Assembly (NCBI GenBank): GCA_000507305.1
Contig: DF239926.1
Location: forward strand, 1 to 64,000
Direction of reading: 5' to 3'
DNA length: 64,000 nucleotides
Source: Breviolum minutum Mf 1.05b.01
Lineage: Eukaryota > Sar > Dinophyceae > Suessiales > Symbiodiniaceae
This document shows, in pieces, positions 47,740-59,184 of the stretch (the first letter of the stretch is position 1; the number at the start of each line of letters is the position of its first letter). The notes under the pieces are model-generated. The model was not told where the DNA came from. It did no database searches and worked only from the letters and a program-made list of their open reading frames with translations. The position numbers were made by a program, and so were the translations under genes.

Positions 47740-48000
47740 TCAAATTGCGATGCAATTCCATGCCAAAGTTGAGCTGCCCGTAATCTTCACAAAAATCTGT
47801 TTGCGGAAACCCCAACAAAAGAGAACTTCCACGGACTGCGGGGTCTTGAGAGGCTTGCGTCGCAACGTTTGAGGTCTCTTTAGTATCGAAGGTGAAGTAT
47901 ACATAGGATACGGTACAGCTGCCCAACTCCCCGATCGAAGCCAAGGGTCGAGGCATGTCACAACGAGGAGCCCTCCGAGAAGCCAAGCACCGCTCCGCAT
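47740..48000 (-). CDS. Signal-peptide exon or small secreted protein
   Basis: ATG 48000 opens an 86-residue frame that begins with a strong signal-peptide-like stretch (MRSGAWLLGGLLVVTCLDPW). The remainder of the same frame is basic and less convincing, while an overlapping minus frame (47654-47986) reads SSLLLGFPQTDFCEDYGQLN. A splice or a frameshift may move from the first to the second. No family recognised. Confidence 0.4.
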   Translation of the reverse strand: MRSGAWLLGGLLVVTCLDPWLRSGSWAAVPYPMYTSPSILKRPQTLRRKPLKTPQSVEVLFCWGFRKQIFVKITGSSTLAWNCIAI

Positions 48001-48436
48001 GCTGTTGACTGGAAAAACAGTTGCTCCGAGTGTGAACAATTCTAAAAATATTCCTCTAATCTGAGTTGAGTCTATTATGGAGAGATTACAGTACGTGGAA
48101 TGAAAGATGATACTGATGTATGCCTATGCGGTCGGGCGAGTTCATCGTAGAATACCCAGAGTTGACCTGCAGTCACTCTGAAAATTAAAGAATGATTGCT
48201 TTGGATTTGACTGCAGGGATTGCCAGCAAACAAAGCAAAAATAAAGAAGATGACAAGAAGCATGAACCAGTGGAAAGATGTGGCTCTAAGAACCAGAATG
48301 GCCAAGAAATCGACAGAGAGGGAGAGTGGGCCAAAATTCAAGACAGCATACACAATGATGTGTCGTGCCCAATTCTGCCCTGTAAGGGAGATTACCGTGG
48401 AGCTTGCTATTGGCACATCATTTTATTCTCCTGTAC

Positions 48437-49008
48437 TCATATCTTGGAGAAGCTTCTTAATGTCCTGCACAAGGGGTCGAGCTTGCTGTGTAGGCCCCAG
48501 GAAACACAACACACAACCTTTCTGGATGGCTTTGCAAGTGCTGATGCTAAGGATAGGGGCAAAGTTCTCCCTCGAATTCCTTCACTAAGTTTACAAAACA
48601 AAGCTTCAGGTGCTTCAGTTTGGCGGGCCCTGGGCACAATGTTGGACACCACCTTCCACACTCTGCATGGCACGATTTGAGAGAACACATCTTTGAGGTT
48701 CCAAAGACTGTCTGGTTTCACACACTCGGCCAAAATGACAATCCAGTCCTCCATCAAAAGTTGAACCAATTCTGAAGTCTTCTTGTCATCAGATGCAAGG
48801 CAATCCATGTGGTCCGCTTCGACCTATATATGCTGTTTGGTTTTCTCAACAGGACGTTGATTCTTGCACATTGCAACCAACGGTTTTCAGTCATTGAGCA
48901 CTGGACCACTTTCATCTCAAAGGTGGAAGAGGTCAGGCTTCGCCAGCCTGCAGAACTATCATTGAATGTGTGGGGGTCCAGGTCGGCCATGTACTTCCGG
49001 TAGAACAA
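48437..49008 (-). CDS. Two exons, unrecognised
   Basis: Upstream exon about 49008-48810 (YMADLDPHTFNDSSAGWRSL, then TFEMKVVQCSMTENRW). Downstream exon 48808-48437 with a long protein-like frame (TSELVQLLMEDWIVILAECV, DVFSQIVPCRVWKVVSNIVP) ending at a stop. The overlapping + strand frames at 48192-48680 are judged shadows. The mix of helices and conserved-looking Trp and Cys suggests a folded domain, but no family is recognised. Confidence 0.45.
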
Positions 49009-49630
49009 AGCTATTGACGTTCGATTGTTGTCTTAAAAATTGGCTTGCAATGCATGCTGCACATGAGAAATGACAAGTCTATGTCTCACTTGATCTGATC
49101 TGGATGTTGCCAACCTCTCTGAATCAGATGCAAAAGAGTGATCAAAAACATGGCAAAGCAAAACGAGCCTTCCATCTTGGAGGCCGTCTCACCCTTCTCC
49201 TTTTCCTTCGACGAATGCAGTAAAACATAATCATAAATCTACTAACTATAAATATGTTAATATTTGGGTATTACACACATATGCCTCGTGAAACGGTCTC
49301 CTGCGCGCATGCAAATGCCAGAATGGGCGCTGCAATCGCTGCCTTAGGACTGATTTAAAAGCGAGTCTCAAAGAAAATTCAGCAAACAGGCACACAGGAA
49401 GAAATGGGATAGAATCACAACAGCCTCAAAGAGGAACAAGCCGAGTAGAAGAGCTACGCTTAGTACACGATTTGACTTGGTAGAGGTGAAATGTTTGAAA
49501 TGCCGTGCACCATACAAAGACGAGCTTTAGCGGCAATATCACAACAAGCTCTGGACGTCTGCCCCTTTGAAGATGTCCAGCTCGCTGCTGCCACCTGTCT
49601 CAACCCGAGTGGCCATGAAGGGATGCGATG

Positions 49631-51480
49631 CTAAAAGCTGTCATGCTTTTTTGCAACATTGGAAGGGCCTGGAGCGCAGGGTGAGGCATACTGTTCACGA
49701 ACAGTAGCCAGAATTTTCTTCGCCACTGGAGGCCTCAGGGCGGCTAGGCTCGTACATCTATAGCTCTGACATTCTGACTTGCTAGCTCTGCTCTCACCCT
49801 TTGAATAAACCTGCATTGCTCCAACCATTGAACCTCTGCTGGCAATAGAGAAGTCAATAGCAATCATATGAAATTCTGAATGCCATTGAAATATCTAATA
49901 ATATGCCAGTATGCTAGTCCGCCAGTACAGTGCCTCAACGTCCGAGCCTATGTGTTGCAAACAAGTTGTATTGACTGGGCCGAGAACAATACAAACATCC
50001 GTATTCCTACGCATACCTTCAGCTTCTGACAGACTGGATCCACGCATACTCTCCAACATGCGATTCCGCCATGCTCCCACCAGTCCTGAACAGCATTTCC
50101 ATTGGGGATTCGTCTGTCAAGCCCTGCATTCTGCATCCGCTGTCTGTCTTGCACATGTGGTGCTTTAGACCTCGAATCCTCGATGAATCCTGACATATCT
50201 CACCCCCAGTGCCATACTTCCCTTTATCAACGTGACCTGGAATCCAAGGATGTGGTGATGTCACACATGTATGTCTGCCTTCCAAGAGGGCTGCTTCATC
50301 CAGGCTTTGGATGTCAGCACCTTTGCTCACGCCCCAAACCTGGCTTTTCTGTTTGATTGCATTTGTACATGTAGAGGCTGTATGTATTATGTGCATACTC
50401 TAAAATACATATATGATACAGTGTACATAGTGTACATGATGAATGATTGTCACTGATATCAGCTGCCATTCGCCTTGCACTTTAGGTCATGCCAACACCA
50501 TTTTGAACCAAGGTCTGAGAAGGTCTTACCTCGTCCAGCAAAGGCATTGATGGCGGTCTTCGCCTCAGCTTAGAGGTTGAAAACAAAAGGATCCGGCTGT
50601 TACATGACTGCAATGAAGGGAAACAGTAACAAAATGACAACATGGATGAGACAGTATCTTCCACAATAGAAAGGGTGCAGCACTCCAAGTTACAGAGAAA
50701 TCTTCAATCCCAAAGCTGCCTATCAAATCAATTCTAAGTCACTCCAAACAAGCACCCGCACGCCGCCACAAAGAATTTCAGCACCCGCTTCCCAAGGCGT
50801 TTTGCTAGGCCATAGGCCTCAGTGGTGTCCACAAAATCGAAAGGATTCTACACAAATGCTCCCACACACCCTTTTTCAGCTTCAGCTGCAGACTGCCAGG
50901 CTGCCATGACTGTGGGCGAAGAGGATCAAAGGCCTTGTTAATTCAATAGCATCGGGTAAGCACAGAAAATGGCACTAGTATGGCACAAATCACCGATCAG
51001 GAGCCATTACATTCTTTGGATGTTCATTCTGCATCACTTGGAATCGTTTATATTTATATATCTGTAGCTATGTCGAGTATTCTCGGCAGCTTCTCCGAGC
51101 CTACTTCGCAGCTCTGGTCTTTCAACCTGAAACTTTTGTGAATATAATTTGAGATGGCATGATGCATGATGCATCCTGAATCCAATAGCCAACATCTGCC
51201 AAAGAATGCCAACAGCCTCACAGTCTTACATTTACATACCAGATCCAAACTTCTGTTGAACTGGAGTCCCTGTTAGCTTCCTGCCAAATGTATCAATCAA
51301 CTTCAGTGAGACAAAGATCAAGGCATCATCTGCGGACAGTTAGTAACCGTCCCATCCCACGGACACCTGCTGTTGGAGAGCCTCTAGGTAGCTCGGCCAA
51401 TCCTTGCATGTCCTGTGAAGGATGCACCATAGTCGCAAATGGAGATGTCAAACCCAGTTTGATTTACTCGCAAATGTTCA
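49631..51480 (-). CDS. Scattered exons, unrecognised
   Basis: Minus-strand protein-like stretches: about 51480-51370 (two frames compete, one reading TCKDWPSYLEALQQQVSVGW), 51125-51064 (QVERPELRSRLGEAAENTRH), 50575-50530 (AEAKTAINAFAGRG, next to a GT donor), 50330-50090 (SLDEAALLEGRHTCVTSPHP, then WIPGHVDKGKYGTGGEI) and 49800-49631 (SLAALRPPVAKKILATVREQ). They support one or more split genes, but I cannot assign families or join the exons with confidence. Confidence 0.35.
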
Positions 51481-51728
51481 AAGCCACTTCAAACGGATAA
51501 CGCCGCTTCAGCCCTTCCCATTTTTTTGCAGTGGCATTCCTTCATTTGTCAGCCTCTGAAGTGAAACTCAACGATTTTCATACATTTATTACACAAATGC
51601 AGTTTGATCTCTGGCCACAGCTGCTTGACAGTTTTTGATGATATTACTATGACATCAAACTGCATTTGACCATATTTGTTTGACATCATGAGTGAAATGG
51701 ACCTTAAAGGTGCCGCATGTTCACTGTA

Positions 51729-53030
51729 CTAAACAGACAATGCCAATCGGAGGAGCTCACCTCTGCCAAATGCAACATGATGAGCACTGTGGCCACCCGC
51801 ACCGATGTTCACAACACATTTGGCAGCCTTCTGCATGTACATGTCTCCAAGGAACTTGCCATGCTCTGGAGGACTTTGCTGATCCTCCTGACCTTAAGCA
51901 AAGACAATGGACAAAGGATTGTCTAAGGGTCCAAGGTCAATCAAATTGAAGCATCACAATGGAATAAAGAAGCCAAAAGAATCGATGAAAATTTGTAGCA
52001 TTGACAAAGAAAACAAGGATCCGTAGCTCACCAAAATTCGCATCCGACTAACATCAGTGTCCTTGGGCGAAAACCCCCAGTTCATAGCTGTAGTGGGTGC
52101 CAGCGCGTTGTAGATGAAGCCGTGTATGGATGCCGCGTGCGCGTGTCGGATGTCTTCTGCCTGGATCTTGGACAAAGGATATCCGACTTCCTGATCGTGC
52201 TTCTTCGCATCAGACACTGCCATATTCGCAGCGCCACAGCAATTGAAGCACATCGTACAACAACAAAAGAGACAACACGCACGAGGCCAACAGCTACTAA
52301 CCCATGGATGATGACAGCGAAAGGAATCGTCTTGTCCGTATAGCTTCCAACCTTCTTGCTCTCGAATCTCTATAGGCAGGTAGGGTACCAACAAATGGGC
52401 TCGCGTCACACGGTCAGGAAATTCATGCATCACAGCCATGGCATGGGAAGAACCGAAACTCATACCCTCAACCATAAATTCTCCGTGAATGTGTTCTTTC
52501 TCGAAAACAGGTTTGACATCTTCTCGAGGCCAATTTCCAATTTGCCTAGACGGGTGATTGGATGAGAAACCGTGACCAGGCAATGAGATGCTGATGCCAC
52601 GGATCTTCAAGTCTTTCATCGCGGTGACCATACCTGTCATCTGTCCAAAGAGGCGAGCTGATCCACATGAACCATTGACTTGCAACAAATTCTGTGCATC
52701 TGGTTCCTCACTGCCATAGGTGTAGTATTCAATAATTCGACCATCATCGGCCTGAAGGGCACTGCTGAATGTCAACCAAAAGGGTTTGAAAAGCCTAGAG
52801 CCTACAAATGATTTTCATTCAAAGAGTGACGAAGGTGCTTATCCTGTTTACTGTGTTACGAATCTTGCCTGAGCATATTTCCCTCCACAAGCAGCTATCT
52901 TCTTCACATCAATATCTGGAGGCGCACCACCACAACACATACAGCACCCATTGCCGGGCACCGTTGGCTGTGCTTTGAGATCTTTGAGGTCGCCCATGGC
53001 TTCTTGCTCTGGTGCTACTTGTGTCTCCAT
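51729..53030 (-). CDS. Alpha/beta hydrolase, three exons
   Basis: Exons 53030-52869, 52751-52022 and 51892-51729 join to a 351-residue protein with phases that fit (0, then 1). The first intron is GC-AG (CTCAG|GCAAG, CTTCAG), and the second fits GA-AG (TACG|GATCC, CTTAAG). The start ATG has a CCACCATGG context. Exon 1 carries a Cys-rich motif (CCMCCGG). Oxyanion-side PGHGFS lies at 112-117, the nucleophile elbow GMSFG puts Ser152 at the catalytic position, and Asp301 (QEDQQSPPEHG) and His332 (GAGGHSAHH) complete the triad. A very Cys-rich hydrophobic insert (CCLFCCCTMCFNCC) lies in the lid region, possibly membrane-associated. Substrate unknown. The stop at 51729 could be bypassed by a GT donor after the FGR codons. 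Confidence 0.8.
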
Positions 53031-53401
53031 GGTGGAAAACAGCTACGACTGCCAGAGCCGTGTGGCTAACGAGTATGGCAAAACATCTTCATGTTCAATG
53101 ATCACCCCTGCAAACCTTACTTCAAAACCACACCAACATACACCAACCAATTGCAGCAACTTTATTGCAGTAACTTGGGCCGGCATCGCTTGTATGGTTC
53201 TTCCGTAGCGTGATCCAACACCTGCAACAAAATCAACAAAACAGCAGCCATCAAGAGAGAGGCTACTGATGGGCCAGCACATGCCAGCAGTTTCACATCA
53301 TTTCATACCTTCTTGCATTTCGTATCCTTGGCAGCTCACCAGCGTCTCTAGACCCGAATCTTTGGCGGAGTCGAGAAGATCCTGGGTACTCGACCAAGGT
53401 T

Positions 53402-53626
53402 TCAGGATTTGGTTCCGATGGCGTAGAACACACATCCCTTTTCATCTCTCACCATCTGACCATCTGAGATCTGAGTTGGCAACCTTAAGATGTGAAAACC
53501 TAAGCAATTTTCATATTTAGTAACATAGTAACATCCGAATTCCTGCTTTGGAGTTCTCCAGTCCAAACGACTTGGTGCTTTGAACCCCTTGGAATGGTTT
53601 CTGGGACAGCCAGCCAATGCTTGCAT
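53402..53626 (-). other. Open minus frame, uncertain exon
   Basis: A 74-codon minus frame (LPTQISDGQMVRDEKGCVFY) ends at a stop at 53402. It lies between the hydrolase start and the ASCH-like gene. It may be a terminal exon of a gene between them, but no partner exon was found. The rest of 53031-54082 shows nothing further. Confidence 0.3.
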
Positions 53627-54082
53627 GTTAGATTCCTGTGCTCATAGGCACAAACAATGATGATGCGTCCTGCATGGTCCTACTTGATCTGGCAAACGCG
53701 TGTTGCTGAGCATCCCTTCCCTTGTGCTGCCGTCATTCCCACCAGAGTAGAAGCAAACCAGAACCTCATGATTTGCCATGCCATGCAGGATACAGAAACT
53801 GCACTTGCACACGAAAACTTAAACTGAAACCAAAATTATCTTTGACTTGCAAGCCATACGGTCATGCTCTGTTTCAGTTTTTGTTTTTTGTATGTTATCA
53901 TCCCGTTTGCATCATGCATCCGTTTCCTGTCAACTAAAGCAGGGTCTTCCGGAGCTCAGGGCGATGCAGGGGTGGAATTCTTGCGAACCACCAACGCCTT
54001 CCAGAAAGATCCAGAGAGTACAGTACGTTAAGTATGTTAATTAAGTGCCACCTTGCCAAGAATGCAAGGTAAACCCTCCTCT

Positions 54083-55893
54083 TCAGGCAGCAAGGGCAGA
54101 GGCTTTTTTGCGAGCGTCTTTTTTCTTTGCTTTTCCTAGACATCTTGAGCTGCTGGCACTTTCCTGAGTCACGAAGCTGCTGAGCCACTTGGCTCACTCA
54201 AATCAAGTCATCAACTCAAAAAAAAACCGCTTGGACAAACAGTGACACTGCTTGGGGTAAGCATCAGCTACTAAATTGACGAGCCTCTTGGCTATCCACA
54301 CTTTGAAATTGCCGAGTGACATGACATGAAAGTGCAGCACTGTCACAGAGTCCGTGTCTGCAAGATCCGGATAAAAGCGGCGCAAAATGCGTTGCAGTTC
54401 TGCGCCGGTCCCCAAGCCTAGCACATGCCGAGTCAACACTCCTTTCTCTACGCAGTGGTTTTGGTAAATGACACCAAGTTGATTTGAAGTCGGCATTGAT
54501 TCTGCATATCTGCGCTGAAATCAAATGGAAGTCACAACTCATCATGTACATCAAACCATACATAATATAGTATACCACATACAACTAACATCATCCAACT
54601 ACATCAGAAACTGAGCTTGAATGACTGTCCCTATATAGATTGCCAGATGCGCTACTTGCCACCACACTACTTGCCACCACAGAAGGCACCTTCGACTTGT
54701 GCTAAGGCATCATCAATATCTTTGACAACTCCTCATGTAGAAAGCATGCTGCTGTGAGCCATACCAGGTCTCCAACTAATGGAAATGATTTAGGAAATAA
54801 ACCTCACACCAACCTTCAATGGCATTTCAAGTTCGCTCAAGGACTTTCCCCAAAAACATCTCCAAACCAATTCATGCTTTAGCACAGCTTTGGAATCCAT
54901 CGATCATCTTGAATCCTTCCAAGCATCTTGTCTCTACACGATCCACAGCCAGCAGTGCAAAGGCCATGCTATGACCTTGGCATTTTGCCAAGGCCCAGCC
55001 CTGTGCAATCACAGCCTCCAAATCCTCGGTTGCAATAAGTGAGACAAATACAAAAAGGGAAACAGGTGGCTGGAAGACAACACATGTGGAAAACAACATA
55101 AAATTGCCAGGATGTACATCTCTATAAACATTAAATATACATATCATTTATATATGTCATATATATATATATACACATTATATACTAAATATACTATGGA
55201 CTATATACTATCTTGCTGTAAAGGTGCACTGGTAAGGTCCGTATCTTTGGGTCCAGGGCATCTTGTAGTCGCCTTCTTCTCACCATTTTGGATGGGTTTG
55301 ACGAAATCAGCAGCAAAGTCCAAGTATGGCACTCGGACCTCATGAGCAAAGTGCTGTGAACACTTTGAAGTTAAACTTCAAGAGGTGATGCATCCATTAC
55401 ATCTCACACATAAAGCACACATGAGGGACCCGTCTGCATCAGCCGAGAAGCTGAATTCACTGGAGCAGCCGCAGACTGACCAGCAGTGCATGATCCAATT
55501 CTGATTCTTGCCGACTGAAGCTACTGCACAATCAAAAATGCTCAAAGCATACAGAGATGCATGTGGAGTGTGACAGGCCTGTGAAGCCTGGTTATTGCCG
55601 GTTATCAAGCGCAAGAGGTTGCCCATGGCGGTATTGCAGTGCAGCAGCACCCCTTTGGGCAAGCGCTACCCTACCGAACCTGCAGTCTCTCTAGAAGCGA
55701 TACTTCGCTTTTCACTGTCTGAAGCCAAAAGATGCTTAAATGCCCTGTCCAAGAAGATTTCTTTTGTTCCCAAGGCCATTGATTCACAGAACCTGTCAAC
55801 TCGTGTAAAACACCTAGTTCGACTTTTAGTGCCTTGTCTTTCAGCTTCGTGCTTATCCACCCTGCGACGAGTCTTCAATTGCTTGGCTGCCAA
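54083..55893 (-). CDS. ASCH-like domain protein, multi-exon
   Basis: Transcript order: 55893-55666 (ALGTKEIFLDRAFKHLLASD, then SEKRSIASRETAG); about 55345-55205 (VPYLDFAADFVKPIQNGEKK, then ATTRCPG); 55035-54872 (EDLEAVIAQGWALAKCQGHS, then FALLAVDRVE); about 54450-54203 (GAELQRILRRFYPDLADTDS); and the last exon to TGA 54083-54085, which is basic (LGKAKKKDARKKASALAA). The second and third exons resemble an ASCH domain: 'F...FVKPIQNGEKKATTR' fits the family pattern for its RNA-contact strand, and 'FALLAVDRVE' the later strand. ASCH proteins bind RNA or modified nucleotides. The Lys-rich tail would suit a nuclear or RNA-binding protein. The assignment rests on pattern memory. Confidence 0.5.
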
Positions 55894-55909
55894 GTTATCA
55901 TATCAAACT

Positions 55910-56956
55910 CAGTTGCATGGGCCTTCCGCAGGACCTTCTCCAGAGATTTTCCTGCACTTTGGCTGCAAGAGCCGGTGAAAGTTCCAGCAAAAGTATGCAA
56001 AAGTGCCATGCAATCCATGACCATAGAGCAGTCTGGTGTCGGCGGTTTGATTCAAAAGTTGGAAACAAGTAATGCACGCAGCACGCTTTACTCTTTTCGA
56101 TTCCAGCGAGGTAACATCACCACCTGCAACTTCCACCAATGGGTACTACCTTCACGCTTTCACTATGCGGCAAGACTATGCTCTCCACGATGTCAGGCTC
56201 TGCTTGGCCGAGCGGGGGCTCAAGGCCCGTTGCCCGCCGCTCCAGGCTATCTTTGGTCAACTCCTTGCCGCATCATCCAGGTGCTAATGTGCTCACCATC
56301 TCGACGCATACTTGATGCCAGTCCTGACCTTAAGTTTCAGCTTGGGATGAAGGTCTTGTTACCATGTGATGTTTTGATTGACTACGCACTAGGCGACTAG
56401 GCGAGAGAGAGAGCGAGGGAGAGCAAAATGCAATTGTCAACTTTGAATACGTGATGTTGCAATGTGTGGACGTGTCTAGCTGATAGGTGTGCCTCTAGAC
56501 TTGCAACCTAGGATTTAGCAATATCGAAATCAAAACAAAGAAGAAAGTTTGAACGCTTGAGAGCGTCCTAGCGATGAAGGCCTAGCCAGAATGGTAACCT
56601 CAATTGGTTCCAAGCTGCCCACATCGTTGGGTCTGGTATTTGAAACCTTGCCATCCTCCACAGCTGTTGACGTTGAGCAGCGATCATGTGAGCAGGACCC
56701 AGAATTAATGAAACTTCAATATGAAATTGCTTGCTACCAGTAGATTGCCAAAGTTTATCAAACAAACCATGCATTTGGTCATCTTTAGTGTTCCAAAATC
56801 ATCCATCATCCAGGGCCAAATCCTGCCCCATCCCCAAGTGAGTCCTCCAAAAGTCGCAAGATCAAGGCATCCAGCTGCGGACACCGTGGCAATGATTCTG
56901 GCAACTCCTATGGAGCTTGGAGCTTGACATGCTGATTGGTTGGACACAGTATTCAT
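55910..56956 (-). CDS. Exons of unrecognised gene(s)
   Basis: Minus-strand stretches: 56930-56830 (QAPSSIGVARIIATVSAAGC, then LDLATFGGLTWGWGRIW), 56700-56568 (MARFQIPDPTMWAAWNQLRL, ending at a stop) and about 55980-55910 after CTTGCAG (SAGKSLEKVLRKAHATE). The first two could be the end of the nucleotidyltransferase gene upstream, and the last an early exon of the ASCH-like gene. Joins are not established. Confidence 0.35.
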
Positions 56957-57169
56957 GCCTCATGCTGAGCTAATGCCAAAACAAGCAGCACACAGTCTTC
57001 ACATGTATTTGCACAGTGTGGATATAACATATAAGACATATTAAGACATAATGATATATGCATCTGTTTGTCGTTCCAGCATGTTCCAGCGTTTGAGTCG
57101 GCACAGTCCTCAACCTTGTTGATCCTTGGTTGGATGAAGGCACTTGGGATGTGACACAGCAAGGTCTTG

Positions 57170-58949
57170 AGGACATTTCGCTCATTCGCAACGCAACAGC
57201 ACACGATGCCAAGTGACAATGATGTAACTGCCTTTGCTTCATCTGCTGAGACAGCTCCGATTTCCACCGCCTTTCCAGCCACATTTCAAGACGAATTGGT
57301 GGACCCTGGAAACGCCTCTCAGAAGCGTGTCCAACTTGCTGGATGCCTTGGCCAGCAGCTCTACCATGCGCATGGGCGGAAAGTCAGAGGTGTTGCTTTC
57401 CACTCGGCGCTGCCATGCAACATTCAACAAAGGCCTCCCAGTAGTACGTTTGGAATTCAAGGGGCAATGGGACCTACCCAAACAGTGCATCCTTTTCAAA
57501 TATCTTCACCTTTCTAAAGCCATTACCCGATTTCATGACCATTCTGTCCACCGGTTCTTTTCTTCTGGCTGTCTGAGACGCTATCCGTCTAGCTTGTATA
57601 TGGGTTGCTCGATGATGGTTGTAGCCTACTCGGTGGTCTTAGACATGAAGCTCTGTACTCATTCGTCTTTTCTCAACAAAAAGTTGCTACTACAAACTGT
57701 CTACTTGCACTTCCCATCCGAACCAGCTCTGCAAAACCTCAGAACATGAACGTAACCTTAGCTCAAGTGGTGGGGACACATTATGAGTTGAATGAGCTTT
57801 CTGCATGTCACATCCCAGTTTGGATGCCATGTAACGCTTTCGGAGCGGCGCGTCGGCGGACTTGATGTAGCTCTGAAAGTTCCGGCGACTATGATTGAAC
57901 CAGTGGAACATCAGCCGCTCCCTGGTCAGTGCCGAGCTATGCTTTGGAAGATTTTGAAAGTTACAGGCTGCAGGTAGTCTCCGACATCCTTTCTGAAAAG
58001 CACCCCAAAGGCTTGCATATGAACAATTCCCAGCAGAGCATGCTCACAGTGTGCCCCAAATATATGCTGCTTCTGGCGGAGTGAGGCAAGGAATTCGACC
58101 GTAAAGGACCCCTAGAGTGAGGACCCACAAATCCATGTTGCAACTGCGGAGACCCTTTTCAATGGTGGTGATTGTAGCCCTTCCACACCTGTTCACCAGT
58201 TTCATAGCCATCTTGTGCAGCTTTTCCCGCCACACTTCTCCAATGAAAGCTGGTGATGACCTTGTCCAAAGGGAAATGTAGCCAAACCGAAACAATACAC
58301 TGGCGTAATAAAAAGTGCAGTCAGCGGCTTTTCATTCTCAGAATCACCAACAATGCATTTACGGCATTTATCGTAGCCACAACTGTCTGCCTGCCAGTGG
58401 CACGTATGTCTCAGGGCTGGACAGTAAGCCAATGACTGTTGGATTGTCCTCCGCCAACATCTGCAAAGCGTGTCGAGCTTCCCAGCCACTGATTTCCACA
58501 TCTGATCCGCCGGCAGCACGGGGAAATTGGTGTTTGAAGGTGGCGGCCTGCAGATTGAATGCAACCCCCTCCTTCATGCTGTGAGCCGCCGAACTTGACT
58601 TCGCTTCACTCCAGCACTGACAGCTAAGGCCCAAACCAGTGATCGCAATCCGAAGTAGGCCTCGCCTGACAGAGGTATGTTTCGGCACTGCTTTTAGAAT
58701 GATAAGCTTGGTTATTTTGGTGTCATATGCTGTCACTCATCCGCGAAGAAATCTTGCTGGTAACTTTCAACTCCCGCTTTCCACCAAGAGGCGAGGATGA
58801 ACGAAAATACATTTGATGTCGTGGTCAGATTTGGCATGATTCGTACCCATCGTTCTAGAGCAAATGCCGTATCCTGCATTTCCAGGAGCCCACTTGCAAG
58901 GACCCACAAACTGCTGAATGATTTCAGATTGAAATAAAACGTACATCAC
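57170..58949 (-). CDS. RlaP-like nucleotidyltransferase, multi-exon
   Basis: Exons in transcript order: about 58925-58785 (YGICSRTMGTNHAKSDHDIK then CIFVHPR); about 58580-58400 (GGSDVEISGWEARHALQMLA then EDNPTVIGLLSSPETYV); about 58260-58200 (GEVWREKLHKMAMKLVN); about 57905-57830 (NFQSYIKSADAPLRKRYM); 57455-57290 (PPMRMVELLAKASSKLDTLL); and possibly 57280-57170 (EIGAVSADEAKAVTSL). The order fits the RlaP family (PF10127) of DNA-polymerase-beta-type nucleotidyltransferases, linked to RNA repair in bacteria. The two Asp of SDHD should bind metal. The family GS before R is CS here. The 3' end may include the exons down to 56568. Assignment is from remembered family patterns. Confidence 0.6.
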
Positions 58950-58982
58950 GTCACATGTTTTAAGTTTAAATTAGCATACAGC

Positions 58983-59165
58983 GTAGCATGCATGCATGCA
59001 TGTATGTATGTATGTATGTATGTATGTATGTCTGCATCTCTGTACGTCTGATGTCCGTACGTCTGTATGTCTACATTTTGGTATGCATGCATGTAGGTAT
59101 GTGTATAAATGTATGGAGGTAGGTCGGTAGGTAGGAATGTCGGTTTGTTGGTAGGCAGTGTATTG
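58983..59165. repeat. GTAT/GCAT microsatellite in an intron
   Basis: A GCAT run passes into GTAT repeats, then degenerates into GTCT, GTAC and GTAG variants. It separates protein-like minus-strand exons at 58.9 and 59.2 kb and is therefore probably intronic. Confidence 0.85.
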
Positions 59166-59184
59166 TTTCTATTGACTTGACTGA

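Noticed and set aside
48192-48680. 162-codon + strand frame
   Set aside because: It overlaps a minus-strand exon (48437-48808) with much more protein-like sequence, in agreement with the orientation of the whole right half.
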